From NCBI GenBank assembly GCA_905250125.1, contig CAJNOL010000179.1, positions 124,001 through 188,000 of the forward strand: a stretch of DNA of 64,000 nt, read 5' to 3'. Position numbers and translations under genes: made by a program. Origin of the DNA: Rotaria sordida. Taxonomy: Eukaryota; Rotifera; Eurotatoria; Philodinida; Philodinidae. How positions within the stretch are numbered: position 1 is the first letter of the stretch; every line of letters starts with the position of its first letter. The notes under the pieces are model-generated. The model ran no database searches and had not been told where the DNA came from. It saw nothing but the letters and a program-made list of their open reading frames with translations. This document shows positions 34,661 through 50,493 of this stretch, piece by piece.

Positions 34661-34919
34661 TTAATGTAAAACAATCTGTCACTGATATTCTATGTCAATT
34701 GATTAACGTATTCATACAGATGGGAGTTTAGACATCTGTTGTTTATTGTGATATATTCAGTCGTTGAAAAATTGTATTTGTTTTTTTAATATTATTTTTT
34801 GTAAGAATGGTTTGTGTGAATAATTTAATGAAAAACGTATCGGTACCGTTCCTATGGAACTAAATAAGTGGAACTCGCATATCTTGAATAAATTAACAAA
34901 GGGAACATTCGCAGATGTC

Positions 34920-36180
34920 AATTCGCTTTTAATTCGAAATTATATGCGTTATATGGGCTCTAATGAGTTTATGAATACTATGAAAATAGTTCTTGCCAGT
35001 AGTATTCATTTCAAAATATAATATGCTCTACTAGTTTTTTGAATAACTTTTGACAGAAACATCATAGAAATCTGTAGATTTCACCATTCAAGAGAGCTAT
35101 TGAAACACATCGTACTTGGATTGGTTAGCAGTTGATCAATCAGATGAATTCTTGATGGAGATTTTCCTCTCGAACTAAGCATCTAATAAGTCTAATCGAT
35201 GCAAAAAGTTCTTCTATCTTGATCTGCGTACGACTGACATTCCTACTTATTTCATTCGAGAGTTATAGAAATTTCCTTGACATCCCCAATTTTAGTCAAT
35301 TGACCTGTAATAATCCGGAAAAGTAGCTAGACAAGGGTGATTTACTATGGTGAGTCGAATGGTGATATTTGTTATTTTAGGTTTGAACTAATCTGACACT
35401 GTTATCTCAATATTTCCGAAGTGTCAACTCCTTCGTTTCATGAAGACTGATTGTAGAAATTCAGGTACATTCAGATAACAGTGTGCATGATCATAGGTCA
35501 GTTCGTTACAATCGGAGGTGTAAAAGAAATTCGTATCAGTCTCGAATGGAACAAACTAGGAATGTCAGTCGTACGTGGATCGGAAGAGAAGAATTCTTTT
35601 CTATCGATTAATCTTATTCAATATCTAAATTGAAACGAAAATAGCTTCAGAGTATCATTTTCAAAAATCTCCACCAAGAACTTATCTTATTGATCAATTG
35701 CTAACGAATCAAATTTCGATATACTTCGATGACTTCGGGTTTTCTCTCTTGAATAATGAAAACTGATAATTTCTATGATGTTTCTATCAAAAGTTATTCC
35801 AAAAAAATACTAGTAGAACACATTATATTTTGAAATGCATAGTAGTTTATTGCTGTCGAACTTTTTCATTTTTGTTTAGCTGATTGCCGCGATGCTCTTC
35901 AGGTTTTTAAATTTTGACTAGAAACCTTGCATAGAAGAAGATCACAATCAGAATAGTTTCTTGCAGTCTTAAAGATATACTTATGGTTAAGGCATGGTTT
36001 TTTTACATTGCTCATATACATCGGCCGGTTCAATGGAAACACATGAAAATTTCATAATAAACTATTCTGAGAAGAACTGCAGCGTGGTACTAAAGAAATA
36101 CTGTTAAAATTCAAAAACTCTTTTTATAGTATTCATAACTCATTAGAGTTTATATAACGCATAAAACCTCGACTGTCAAG
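34920..36180. repeat. Large nested foldback element, family 1 outer arms
   Basis: Inner arms at about 35000-35240 and 35560-35870 are long imperfect reverse complements (ATTTCAAAATATAAT on the left, ATTATATTTTGAAAT on the right; GTACGACTGACATTCCTA against TAGGAATGTCAGTCGTAC). Outer arms at about 34938-34990 and 36115-36170 (TATGCGTTATATGGGCTCTA against AGAGTTTATATAACGCATAA) belong to the family seen in the introns at 2195 and 26640. No coding sequence was found. Confidence 0.8.
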
Positions 36181-37349
36181 CAAATGGATACCTGAGAATA
36201 TTTTCTGATAAGAAATAATTTAGTATAAATGTATTTTTCATGTGATATTTTATTTATTTAAAATTTGAATAAATAAAATACAAAACAGCAAGCATTTTCA
36301 TTGCGCGTGTACTCTGTAGGGCACAAAGACAAAAGTGTTGAATTAAGGCTGTATTCATATATTTCTTCTATGTGAATTTCACAATGTTAAATATATGTAG
36401 TATGCAAATAGCTCTTATTTCTTTCCTCATATATTCGTATAAATGAAAGATATTAATGTAATACCATGAATTAAAAGAGAAAACGGACAAATTCTTTTTT
36501 TCTAATAATTGTCACGATTGTGTAAATGCGACCTTTTGTAATGATAAGCAAAACTACAAACGTCAAATATCGAAAAATCGATGTCTCATAAAAGAAACGA
36601 ATAATTGTTTTTACAATTTATCACAAAACGCTTTTCGCTAAAAGATATTTACGTTTTACTTTAATCAGGGTTTTATTGTTGTGATGGACCGCAAAATTCA
36701 TGCCTTTCGACTAACCAAACTGATCGAAGCATAAAAAAGGAATTGAAAAGCAGACACAGCAACATTCATCACTGTGAGAACTCTGTTAACGTGTACCAAC
36801 ACATTTCTGAAGAACGCTACCGATTGATCGTTTAATTATCTATTTGATTCCTTATTTATGATTAGTTGTTCTCACAGTTGTAATAGATAAAAATCAGCTT
36901 ATCGAATAGACTGATGGCTAATGTTGTATCCTGGCTTTATGTTAATTATCTTGAAACTTGAACAATAGCAAAGTCTGCAAAAAGTAGGAGGTCATTATGA
37001 AGCAATATCTTCCGTACCCTCCTTTATAAAATTCAATTTTATGTTCTCTATTTTATCATTTTGATTATCAGAAGTCTTTAACTAATAAAATCAGATCTTT
37101 TAATGCATTCTGTACTGTATATCAAGTGATTGAGCTAACCAATATTTATCCATATTTTATGTTCTCAGAAAGATTAAATTATAGAATGTTTTCATGGAAA
37201 ATGCTCCATTCAGTTGCTCATCTATTCAGCCAATCTACTAGTGGCGGAGCCAGGGAAGGATAGAGAGAGCTCAGTCCTCTATGGAGCTTCGAGCCTCTCT
37301 AGCGAAATTTTTGAAAGATGTATTTTTTTTTCTTCAAAAATCTCGTCAG

Positions 37350-38130
37350 GACGGCTCAAAGATTTGTAAATTACATGCCAAAATCCACATGTACTTTATA
37401 ATTTTCATTCTTCATGTACTTATTTTCACAAAAAATAATAGAAGATGCGTAATTTCCATCAAAAATTGAATCTATAGACATATCATTTGTATATTTTTGA
37501 CGAAAAAAAAAAATTTTCTGAAAAAATCCTGAGAGATATCCTCAGACAAGAAATTTCAAATAATTTTTTTGAATTGAAATGTCTCGATTTATATACCAGT
37601 GAACGTGGTTTTTGACGGAGATCATAAATTTTATATTATTTTTCTTGAAATATTTAATAAAAAAAAGCAAAAATTGTAATATACGAGCCCATTTGAGCAT
37701 AAAAATGCCATAGATATTATAATATCGAGCCTATAAAAGAACTATCACGCTTCCTCATCAGCTTGCACTGTAAATAACAGAGTTTACAATTGATTAGAAA
37801 CAAACTTCTCATAAATGTATGTTTATGAAAAAAATTCAGAAATTTGTATGACCTCCTTCAGCAACTTTGAGAACATCCAATCTTTTTCTCATTGAGTCAG
37901 TTCAAAAAATAAATTTTGAAATTTCTTGTCTGGGATACCTCTCAGAATTTTTTTCAAAAAAAATTTTTTTTTCATCAAAAATATACAAATGACATGTCTA
38001 TAAATTCAATTTTTGGTGAAAATTACGAATCTGCTATTATTTTTTTTCGTGAAAATATGTATATGAAGAATGAAAATCGTAAACTACAAGTAGATTTTGG
38101 CATGTAATTCAAGACATTTCAATAATTTCA
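37350..38130. repeat. Foldback element, about 780 bp
   Basis: The left arm (about 37360-37590) contains TTACATGCCAAAATCCACATG and GACAAGAAATTTCAAA. The right arm (about 37905-38125) carries the reverse complements TTTGAAATTTCTTGTC and AGTAGATTTTGGCATGTAA. Short open frames in both arms are consequences of the repeat. Confidence 0.8.
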
Positions 38131-40448
38131 TAGGCAATAATTGCTCTAATTACATTCATAAATTCAGTTTTTGATGAACATTAATTTGGTATAAAATATT
38201 TTGTGATATCATTTATACTTTAATTTGTAAAGGAAACGAGAATTCCATTATTATGAGAGAAGTTAATGCGAGTACAATAATAAACGATGTCGTATACAAA
38301 AATTTGCTATAATAGTTATTCTCGTAGTAAATTTGTTGGAGAAGTACTCAAGAAAGCATCAGACAATAGTTTGAGATCGAATCTTTCACAAACAATCATT
38401 TTTCCAAAAGAACTGTGCCACCCCATTGCTCTGAAGAAGTTCTTATGACAGGTTTAGATGCATTGAATTTAACTCATCAGTAAGTCTTTTATTGGTCTCT
38501 TAGAAGCAATATGAATCTCGAATTCATATTAGATTAAAATATTCACGTTTTTTGAGCTTTGATTTTGTTTTTTATTTGTTTTCTACAATCGTGATTAGAA
38601 CTATAGTTTATGTATGATCTTGTAATCTTTTTCATGTGCACCCTCTCTCTCTCTCTTAACATAAAAAACAAGATCTTTATTCGATATCAAAGAACAATAT
38701 AAAATCAAGAATGCTTTGTTTATACACTTATGTGTAAATAATAATGAGAATAGATTTCAAAATAATGAAAGTTTTTAATGCAATAAAAGTTAATGATATA
38801 TCGAAAAACGTAGTCAGTGTGAAAATATATCGTCCAAACATTATCAATTTACTCATATACAATCATTCACATCTAATAGTTTTGTGATATACAGACTTCA
38901 TTAGATTAAAAAAGAAAAAAAAAAAAATCTTAAGCTTATTTATGCATTTTAATCTATTTGTCTGTGTATAATACATTTAGAGTGATCAATTTTAAATGAC
39001 TATACAATGAAAAGTATAGATGTTATTCTTATCAATATAGTTGATTAATTGATACACCTTATTGCAAAAAAAAAAGAAAAGAAAAAGAACACAAACAAAC
39101 AAACGACATTTTAATGCTAATAATATTGATGATAGATGTCTACATGATAATTATCTTCATTCCAACATATAAAACATTAATATTGTTTGTATCTCTTCGT
39201 GATTTTTATTTTTTTGTTGTCTATCAAATAAATTTATCTTTGATTTCAATCCACCAAAAAAAAAAGAAAAAAAATGACATTAACCTATAATTAACATTAA
39301 TCCATCATCTTTTTCTATTGACAACCATATACAATGAACAACCTTAAGACATTGTATAATATCAACATTCACTTTTGTCATTAGTTAAATAGATAGGATA
39401 GGAAAATGTTTGAAAAAAAAAAAAAAAAAAAAAGAAAAATTTTCATAATGATCATTTTTTTTTTTTAATAAGATTCGTCCATGAAATATAAGCAATAAGA
39501 CTCAACATCATCAGTTAATCAAGGTATGTAAATATATGATACACGCAATGAATCAGTAAAGCAGTCATACGCTTACTTGCCTATGTAATGTGTGTGTAAA
39601 ACGATAAAGAGAAGTGACAGTTGTAATGTGTCAAGTCATTTATCAAGACATTAGAGATGAATTTTGCAACTAAGTTAATCGAAAAAAAAAAGAAACGAAA
39701 GAAAAAGAGGAAAAGAATAAATAGAGTGGAAAAATTGAAATATATGTGATTATTATTATTGTTATTATTATGTAATTATATGATAAATGTGGATAAAAAA
39801 AAAGAAAAAGAAAGAATAGATATTAGATATGTCTTTTGTTTTTTTTGGTACAATTATGATTAGTTTTCAACGATAAAATTACATTACTCCGCCCTATTAG
39901 AAATGATTAATAATGATAACATTTGTTCTTTTTTTTTTTTTTTTATTATTCTTTATGAAAAGATTTTAATGGAAATAAAAAAAAACGAAAAAGAAATGGA
40001 ATAATAACGAATGGTTCGAATTGTTTAATAGTCATATTAGTGAGAAATGATCTGTTATTATGTATTCATTATAAAAATGACTTGATCACATCATCTGCTT
40101 GCTTGATGATTCGTTGCTATGTATACGATAGCATTAAGCCGGTGCAAAAGAGAGAATATCAAATATAAACGATCAAGAAAGAAATGTTTTATATTATATT
40201 TCTGTCTCTCTTTTTCCCTTTCGTCTCTTTTTTTCTTCTTTCACTTCTCTCTCCTTCCCCCATACAACCAATCGTGTGTGCAAAGGCCAACTATTCTCAT
40301 TTCTCTACCATCATCATCGTCGTTTTCATTGGTGTTACAGAACCAACATAATATATATATATATATACATAGTCAGTGAAAAACAAATCGTACGCATCAT
40401 AATTACACAGGCACAATTATCCTTTAGACAGAATAAAGACAAACAGAG

Positions 40449-41129
40449 ATGGATAATAAACCTAAAAAAGATTTTAGTGTTGCATTTCTCTTACGAGATA
40501 ATAATAATAATGAATGTGATTATACATATCTTTCAAATGGTAGTAGTCCATCAAAATCATCATGTTCACCATCAAATTGGAATTCAGTTCCATTAATAAA
40601 TAATCCTCATAATAGTACTACTGTAACAACAAATTCCAATTCATATTGGTTATCTGGTAAGTTAAATTTATATTTAAAAAAATTATTTATTTTATTTTGT
40701 TTTTTTTTTTTTTTTTGTTGTGAAAAAAATTTTAAGATCAATTTGATACAAAAATTTCTTCATTACGTAAACATAAAAATGGTCGAAAACCTCGTACACC
40801 ATTTAGTACAACACAATTACTTGCATTAGAAAAAAAATTTCATCAACGACATTATTTATCTATATCAGAACGAGCAGAATTTTCATCATCACTTAATTTA
40901 ACTGAAACACAAGTTAAAGTATGTAATATATATATATTTGAAATATGTTCTTTTCTTTTTTCAATCAAAAATGTTTTTTGTTTTTCTTATTATTTAGATT
41001 TGGTTTCAAAATCGTCGAGCAAAAGAAAAACGTTTATCAGAAGCTGAATTAGAAAAATATCGTTTTATACAAATAAAAGAACAATTAGCAAAACAATTTG
41101 AAATGAATTCAACTTATTTTCCTTTTTGA
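40449..41129 (+). CDS. Msx: Msx homeobox protein, copy 1
   Basis: Three exons: 40449-40656, 40737-40918 and 40998-41129, giving 173 aa. The N-terminus has [10 protein letters not shown], an eh1-like Groucho-binding motif, then a Ser/Asn-rich spacer. The homeodomain has the Msx signature [20 protein letters not shown], then [18 protein letters not shown] and, across an intron, [20 protein letters not shown]. The protein ends shortly after the homeodomain (NSTYFPF). Msx proteins are transcriptional repressors in neural, muscle and ectodermal patterning. A second copy lies 1.9 kb downstream on the same strand. Confidence 0.95.
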
Positions 41130-43040
41130 TAGATATGAAAATTTTCTCCTTTTTTTTTTTTTTTTTTTTGTTTCCTTTTGTAAAACTAGTCTTCTTTTTG
41201 TCAGGCATCACTTTTTTTTTTTTTTTAATGTATACACAGTATATAATGTCTATTTATTGACGATTAAAAGTTCTTAGTTTGGAAATAAACGCGTTCGTTA
41301 ATAGTCGATTAGCCTCATCAAGCGAATGGCAATTGACTCGTTGTGTCACGTCTCAACCATTTAATGTTTATATATATATATATAAAAGAAGGACGGTTAT
41401 CGTGTTAGAACGAACTAATGAGATAGTTAGTGTCGTTTGTTCTAAACAGAAACAAAATAGGAGAATACCAGATTCTCATAGGCTTTATGTTGAAACAATT
41501 GTCTGGTTAATCGATATTGTCTGGAAAAATAACGAGAAAGATTTCTCTTTTCTCTAATTGATTCATAAAAATATGGTTTGTTAAATAGTATTTTATGTAT
41601 ATATTTTGTTAATTGTCTCTCTCTCTGTCTTTCTCATTTATCATTTATCCTACACGATGAAGATATGACCATTAATTTTTCTGAATTATATTGTTGTCAC
41701 ACATATATTATTTTTAAATATAAAGTCAATTGAAAGTTGCTTGCATGTTTCAAATGTCAAAAATTTATTAATTCGAGTGAATAAATATTCAATTGACATG
41801 TGCATTGTCTGTCAGCTACTTCATGACACAAAAAAAAAAGAAAACATGAGAGATGAAGAATTGAAATTTACATTTTCGCTTTTTTTTTTTTTTTATTAAT
41901 AAATCGTGACGATGTGTTGTTATTTATATAAAGTGAGAAAAACAATGATTATTTAGTGAACCATTCTCTTTCTCTCTCTATAAAATCTTTTCCAAATCAT
42001 TGAATCATACGGTTATAGAAATTGATCAATGAATATAATAACCGTTTGACATTTGACTGACGATGATATTTTCAATGGATATATTTAATGATGTTGAAAG
42101 ATAAAAAATATTTTAAATTTTAATGTTTGAATCTTCTTAATATTGATTTATACTCTTTAAACTCATCTGTTTTTTTCCTTGATAATTGCGCGACTTGTAT
42201 ATATGTATAATATATCTGTATTTGTTAAAAGATGCCGATATCCGTTCGTGTTTTCTTTCTCCTATATTAGGGCATCTGGGTTGAATAGTATTATGATGGA
42301 TCTAGATCGTTTTCATCAAACGATTCACTTCCGTTAAAAGAATATCTAGTACAGATCATCAAATCAATCACATTTTATGACACAATTGTTTTTTTTTTTT
42401 TTTGTTCTTCTTCTTCAATTATTAATCATGTAATTATTTCATTTGATTTATTTGGAAATAAAATAAAAAGTAACCAACAACATGAAATCAAAGATGAATT
42501 TGTCATTTTACCTGGTAGGTAACTTGTCTAGATTGAAATGGTTCGGATTTGTTAATATAGACGATATAATGATCATTTGATATGTCACTATTTTATTTTG
42601 ATTGATATCCTTTATTTATTTCTATGACCTTCATCAATAAAAAAAAAGAAGAGTGCATATGATGATGATTAAAAAGTATTTTTTTTTTCTAGGTTGACTG
42701 AAGAAAGGCAATTTCCTTTGATAGAGAAAAAAATCCATATTTCCGTCTCCTAGGGATAAGCTCTCGTTTCCTCTTCTTTTTTTTTTTTCTTCCCGATCGA
42801 TCGGAGAGAAAGAAGAAGAAAAAAAAAAAAAGAAATAATCACCTTTTTTTCTTCTCTCTCTCTCCCTTTTTTTTATTCGTCCAATAAATAATTTTCTTCG
42901 TCTTAGTTCAATGCTCAAACCAATCATATTTTTTCTTTTCTTTTCTAGACGATAGAAAAACGAGAAAAAAAACCAAAAAAAAAAAAGATGTAAATATTTG
43001 ATTTCACAAATTATATCTTATTCATATCTAATAAAAAACT
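41130..43040. other. Spacer between the two Msx genes
   Basis: 1.9 kb, AT-rich with poly-T/poly-A runs and a TA run near 41370-41383. No exon was recognised. It presumably holds the 3' UTR of copy 1 and the promoter of copy 2. Confidence 0.5.
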
Positions 43041-43641
43041 ATGGAACCACCATTAAAAAAAAGTAAACGTCCAACTGATTTTAGTATACGTTCGTTAATT
43101 GATTCAACAAGTAATGAAAGTTTTCAATATTCACCAACATCATCAACAGGTAGAAATAGTATTATAACAAGATTATCATGGTTACCTGATGCAGATATAA
43201 TTGATAAAGCACGTAATAATGAATTACCTAAAATAAATGCTAAAATATGTTCTTTACGTAAACATAAACAAAATCGTAAACCACGAACACCATTTACAAC
43301 ATCACAATTACTTGCATTAGAAAAAAAATTTCGTGATAAACAATATTTAACAATAGCTGAACGAGCAGAATTTTCATCATCACTTAATTTAACTGAAACA
43401 CAAGTTAAAGTATGTAATATATATATATTTGAAATAGGTTCTTTTCTTTTTTCAATCAAAAATGTTTTTTCTTATTATTTAGATTTGGTTTCAAAATCGT
43501 CGAGCAAAAGAAAAACGTTTAGCTGAAGCTGATACAGAAAAATATCGTTTAATACAAATGAAAGAATATGCTACGAATTTATTTCAACATCATTCATTGT
43601 ACAATTTTATTTCACCTTCGACTACAACATGTTCATCATAA
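43041..43641 (+). CDS. Msx: Msx homeobox protein, copy 2
   Basis: Two exons: 43041-43409 and 43483-43641, giving 175 aa. The eh1-like motif is [11 protein letters not shown] near residue 13. The homeodomain has [41 protein letters not shown] and [20 protein letters not shown], and is slightly closer to canonical Msx than copy 1. It shares the intron between TQVK and IWFQ with copy 1 but lacks copy 1's first intron. The C-terminal tail is short and Ser/Thr-rich. The DNA from 43359 to about 43522, intron included, is almost identical to copy 1, while the rest is clearly diverged. Confidence 0.95.
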
Positions 43642-46089
43642 ATGTAAAAATAAAAAAAAACAACCGATATTTCGTTCTTTATTTGAGAAACAAAATTCTA
43701 GTCACAAAAAGAAATAGACGATTATTATTAATTTAATATGGACAGTGAAAACATAAGAGAAAATTGAGCAACATCATTAACAAGTCATATCTATTGATAA
43801 ATGGATGCGAATAGGCAGATCTTTATTATTTCTAGTTTTGTTTCTCTATTTGTTCATATTGCACGTTTTTTTTTTTTGTTCTGTTTCTTTTTCTTTTTTT
43901 TTCATAATAATAATTATTATAATAAGAGAAATTGTCATATTTCTGACGTTTAGTTTTTATTTTAATGATCCTTGATCAACTAAAATATGCGCCTAATTTA
44001 TGCTGTCAATTGAATTGTGTGAATGTAAACGATCTATACAACCTTTTGCTGACGACAAGCAGCCACACCCCATAGAAACTTTAACTATAACAACAGGCAC
44101 GTCTCATTTGTGTTTATATCCAACAGCATGTATGAACTCTCCTCTCTCTCTCTCTCATTCACATACACTAATCACCATCAATAGATCGAGTTTCGACCGA
44201 AAAATCATTTAGGCCAAAAGGTCAACGTATCGAGTACGATCTATGTCTATCATATAGATATATATTTGACATATATACATTGTCTTGTTATTTTGTTGTC
44301 AAATCGATGAGTATCTATTTGATTCAATGAACTTCAAAGACGTTGAATCAATTATGTCTCTCCTCCTATCTAATGAAATGATAATAAGCATATATCCTTG
44401 ACGAAAAAAGAAACAATTATTCGGTAAATATGCATAGAATATTAGTAAAGATCTTTTCTCATGATTAAAAACAATAAACAGAGAGAGATATGATCAATAA
44501 GAAAACAAAAAAATAAAAGATAAAACAAGACTGTCAATACGTATCAGATGAGAAATGAAATTAATTATTTTTCATTAAATTTTGAACTAATTCAATATGA
44601 AAACATAATAGGTATCGTGAACCTTCTCTCTATTTTGTATAATGTTGATCAAATAGTTTTCAAATCTAATCTCGAAATATTAACTAGACTTATATGATTA
44701 TAGACTAGTTACAATACAATTTTCAAACTTTTATTTTATATGAAAAAGTAAACTATTTCATTTCTTCTATAAATAGTAACGAAAAAAAAATAAATAAAGA
44801 GATCATCTCAAATTCAATCAATTTCGCTAAGTATACATTTGCTTGTTATTGATGACGCTGGAATGGAATCTAGTGTTGTTACCAACCATCATAACTACGG
44901 ATACATACACATCAATGCTTCCTTCAATCATGATAATAAATGTTCATCTTTTCTTATGATTCATTGTGCTCGTCATCTATTCAGTTACTTCATCATATGG
45001 TTTATCGTTATCTATAGATGAATTTTTATTAAAAAAAGAATTCTTGTAGTAAAAAAAAAAGTCGGTTTTCACTTGTATGCTTTTATTCAAATAGCAGTTT
45101 GAAAAAATAAAAAATATTTTTGAAACGGTGACATCTCATTAAATATCAGGTCGAATATCTGATCGAGTTGCAGGATACTATTACAGCCTCATTGAGATAT
45201 TATTAATATGATTGAACAATCGTTGGTTCACCTCCAACTTATCTCTGATTGACAATTAACATAGATTGTTCCATTTAAGTTGAAGGTATATATATAATAT
45301 GCCATATCTCGTGAGATGACTAACTAATAAACGCAAAACATCGATCTAATTGTTAATGAAAAACTGATTGGTGTATTCCAAGTACATGAGAGAAAAGAAT
45401 TCGACAAAGTACAACTATATGTAGTTATTGTATCCGATTGTACGGCAACAACCTCTTTAGCGAAGAAATAACTTCTATCGTTATTTTGTTGTTGTTCTTT
45501 TGCTTCTTTCTTTGTTATTTATATATATGTCACTTACTCTTTTAATATATAGAGGAAATAATTCATTATCTCTGTTACTTATTTCACTTATCTTAATTAA
45601 TTGGCAAATAAGGATCAAATTAGAGATGTGACAAGTTTGGAATCGGTTTTTTTTCAGCATGAGTCGAATCTGGAAAAAATTGAATTGAGACATAATCAGT
45701 CGAGAAACATCGAATTATTAGTTGAGGATTATGAAAGACACTATAACAAATGATAGCATGAATTTATTTGAATACCAACAATGAGAAATTATATAAATCA
45801 GCAATATCTAATGGATTCTTTTTTCCTGAACTTGAAAAAAATTTCAAAGATTAAGATTTTCCTTTTTCATCTTTTTTTCTTATTCTATATTATAATAAAC
45901 TTGTATTATGATTGTAAACGATGAAGAATAACAGAAGATTATTCTATCAATAGTAACTTTTTTTTTTATTTTTGTTTTGCTTTGTTTTAATCAATATCAT
46001 GATATACATACATAATGAACGATAACAAATAAAGGAAAAAAAAGGAATTTTTAATAGAACATCATTATATAACAAGGTCAATATTCATC
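43642..46089. other. Intergenic, convergent; no gene recognised
   Basis: 2.4 kb between Msx copy 2 (+) and the hnRNP gene (-). AT-rich. The 60-70 residue open frames near 44000, 44840 and 45480 have no family resemblance or splice partners. Confidence 0.5.
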
Positions 46090-48228
<2,139 letters not shown>

Positions 48229-49115
48229 GACAAGTAGAAAAATAGAAGATTAAATTTCTACAATATATATGTATATCAAATGAAATAATATAAATAAAAT
48301 TAAATAAATAATTCTCAAATCTAACTGAACATATATAAATAATAAATTTTTTGTTTTTATTTAATTAATTTTTTTTTTTTTTTATACATAAATCAAATAA
48401 CAAGATAGATATACTTTTTTGACTCATGCTGCTCAATCATATCAATTAATAGTTGATCTTCTCATGGTCGAATTCAAAACATATCGAAAGATAGAGAAGA
48501 ATGAATTTGTTCTTAATCATCACTCAATATGTACAATCCTACAATATAAAAATATGACTTTTCGTATAAAACGTATTTTTATATACTCAAATGAAGAAAA
48601 AATTAAAAAAAAAAAAACCTGCCTGCTCGTTATCATTATTCATTTTGATGTTGTAAATAAACTTACGAGTGCTTCTTCTTTGTCATTGTTTAAGATTATT
48701 TTGCTTGTAAATCCAGTCATCTTCAAAAAAAATTTTAAACAAAAAAATGTTAATTTTTTTTTTTTGTTATTTTAAGATGATCAATATAAATTACGAGGAG
48801 GACTTGATGGCATGATTTTTGCTAAAGTTGATCGAACTTTGAAGGAGGATCGAACATGTTTCAAGATTTAGAGAGATCATCTCCTCGATCCTCTTGCTCA
48901 ATATTAAAGTTCTTTATCCTTTGTAGCATTGATTTTATTTCTTAATTCAAAAATATTCTGAAAAAAAAAACAGAAATAATTTCCGAAAAGATTTTCAAAA
49001 CATGGAAAACTTAACCAAAGGAGATAGTCAATGCGGAACGCGATACAACTGGGAATGCTTCATGTATTAGAACAAGACACTATTGACATACAGTCTTTGA
49101 TAGTATATCAATAAC

Positions 49116-49195
49116 GTCTGTCACGGTCTGTGATAAACTTCAAGGTGCCCGTCACGGTCTGTCATCGATTACCAAGGTGTCTGTTATGGTCTGTG
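49116..49195. repeat. About 31-bp minisatellite
   Basis: Two and a half units of the pattern GTCTGTCACGGTCTGT followed by a variable segment ending CAAGGT. GC-richer than its surroundings. Confidence 0.75.
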
Positions 49196-50393
49196 GATGA
49201 GGAAATGGAGGCGTGGGTCAATATCTCTAGTTCTATACTGGTTTTAGACCGTATTATACAAAATAATCAAAACCTATTTCCCTTTATCATACACAAATAG
49301 ATCAAAAGTAAAAACAAAAAAAAAAGACAAAAAAAATATTTTTCTCGTTTATGTATATATATGTATATATTCCAATTTAGAATTTATTCGAACCAACAGT
49401 AATAGTAGTAATAGCACGCGTTCTCGTTTTTCACATAAATATTCTCAAGAAACTGTAATAGTGTAGTGTAATGGTATAAGTAGTTATAAGAATAATAGCA
49501 AGTTAGACAAAAGAGAAAAAAAAAAAACTTAAGGAGATTGAATAAACAAAGAAAAAAAAAAGATAGAAAACAAAAAAAAAAAGTTACATATGATCTCGAG
49601 ATACACTGTAAGTAGTAATATAACGAAAGAAAGAAAACATTAGCAGCACCAAAAGATCTAGTGTTGCACTATAAAGAAAGAAAAGAAAAGGATGCAACAT
49701 TCTAGTTATTTTTTGTTTTTTTTTTTTTTTTGTATAAAGAAATATCAACTAATAATAAAGAGAACATTGGTTACAAAGAATTACATGATTTTTGACAAAA
49801 AAAGAACCAAGACATACATGACAAGTTGCATAGACCCTTAACCATAAACGAATGGAGCATATATGTATACAATGAAACAAATAGAAAAATATCGAGACTA
49901 GATATAGAATAGACAAAAAACTGATGAAAAAGGACACAAACAAAATGAAAAATTACGGACCGGGAGTGAACAAAAGTTAGGGAGGGACGAAGGGAGATAA
50001 TCAGCCGATGTTAACATTTCTTCTTCTTCTTTATATGCTTGGTTTCTTTTTCTTCCTCTCGCTCTCTGACACGCACACCGGAACGATACGCATATAATAA
50101 ACACTGTTCGAATAAGATATAGTTTCGCTTGTTTTTTTTTTTTTTTGTTTTTGTTTTCTGATCTATGTTATCACCGGCATCATAAACAGAGACACAAACA
50201 ATAATGATGGTATTGACTGAAATGATGGAAAAAATACTGCCATAAAAGAAAACACAAGATAAATGGAGTCACTGTTCTCAAATATAAAAAAAAAGAGAAA
50301 AGGCCATTCTACAAAAAAGAAATACTGTTCACTAGTACATCAGATAAAACTGTACAAATTCACATAAACATGTAGAACTAGTAGGCCAAGCAT

Positions 50394-50425
<32 letters not shown>

Positions 50426-50427
50426 AC
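50394..50427. repeat. (CA)n microsatellite
   Basis: CA dinucleotide run with interspersed CG steps, close to the 3' end of the zinc-finger gene. Confidence 0.9.
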
Positions 50428-50493
50428 ATGCAAACATATAAAACAGAAACTAAACGATTCGTATTGCCAATGAATAAACAATGTTTCTACAGA

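Larger units (their letters stand above)
34661..40448. other. Large intergenic region with foldback repeats
   Basis: 5.8 kb without a recognised gene. It holds two big inverted-repeat elements (34920-36180 and 37350-38130). From about 39000 onward it is AT-rich with homopolymer runs. The last 350 bp before Msx are richer in C/T and contain a TA run near 40351-40366, resembling the region upstream of Pax and plausibly promoter-proximal. Confidence 0.5.
48229..50493. other. Intergenic; no gene recognised
   Basis: Upstream of the hnRNP gene and downstream of the zinc-finger gene. Poly-A/T rich, with a minisatellite at 49116-49195 and a CA repeat at 50394-50427. The 118-residue open frame at 48419-48775 shows no family resemblance. 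Confidence 0.5.

Noticed and set aside
43124-43459. 111-residue minus-strand frame over Msx copy 2
   Set aside because: Antisense shadow of the homeobox exon.
48419-48775. 118-residue plus-strand frame
   Set aside because: AT-rich, no family resemblance, no splice partners, and it ends in poly-Phe.
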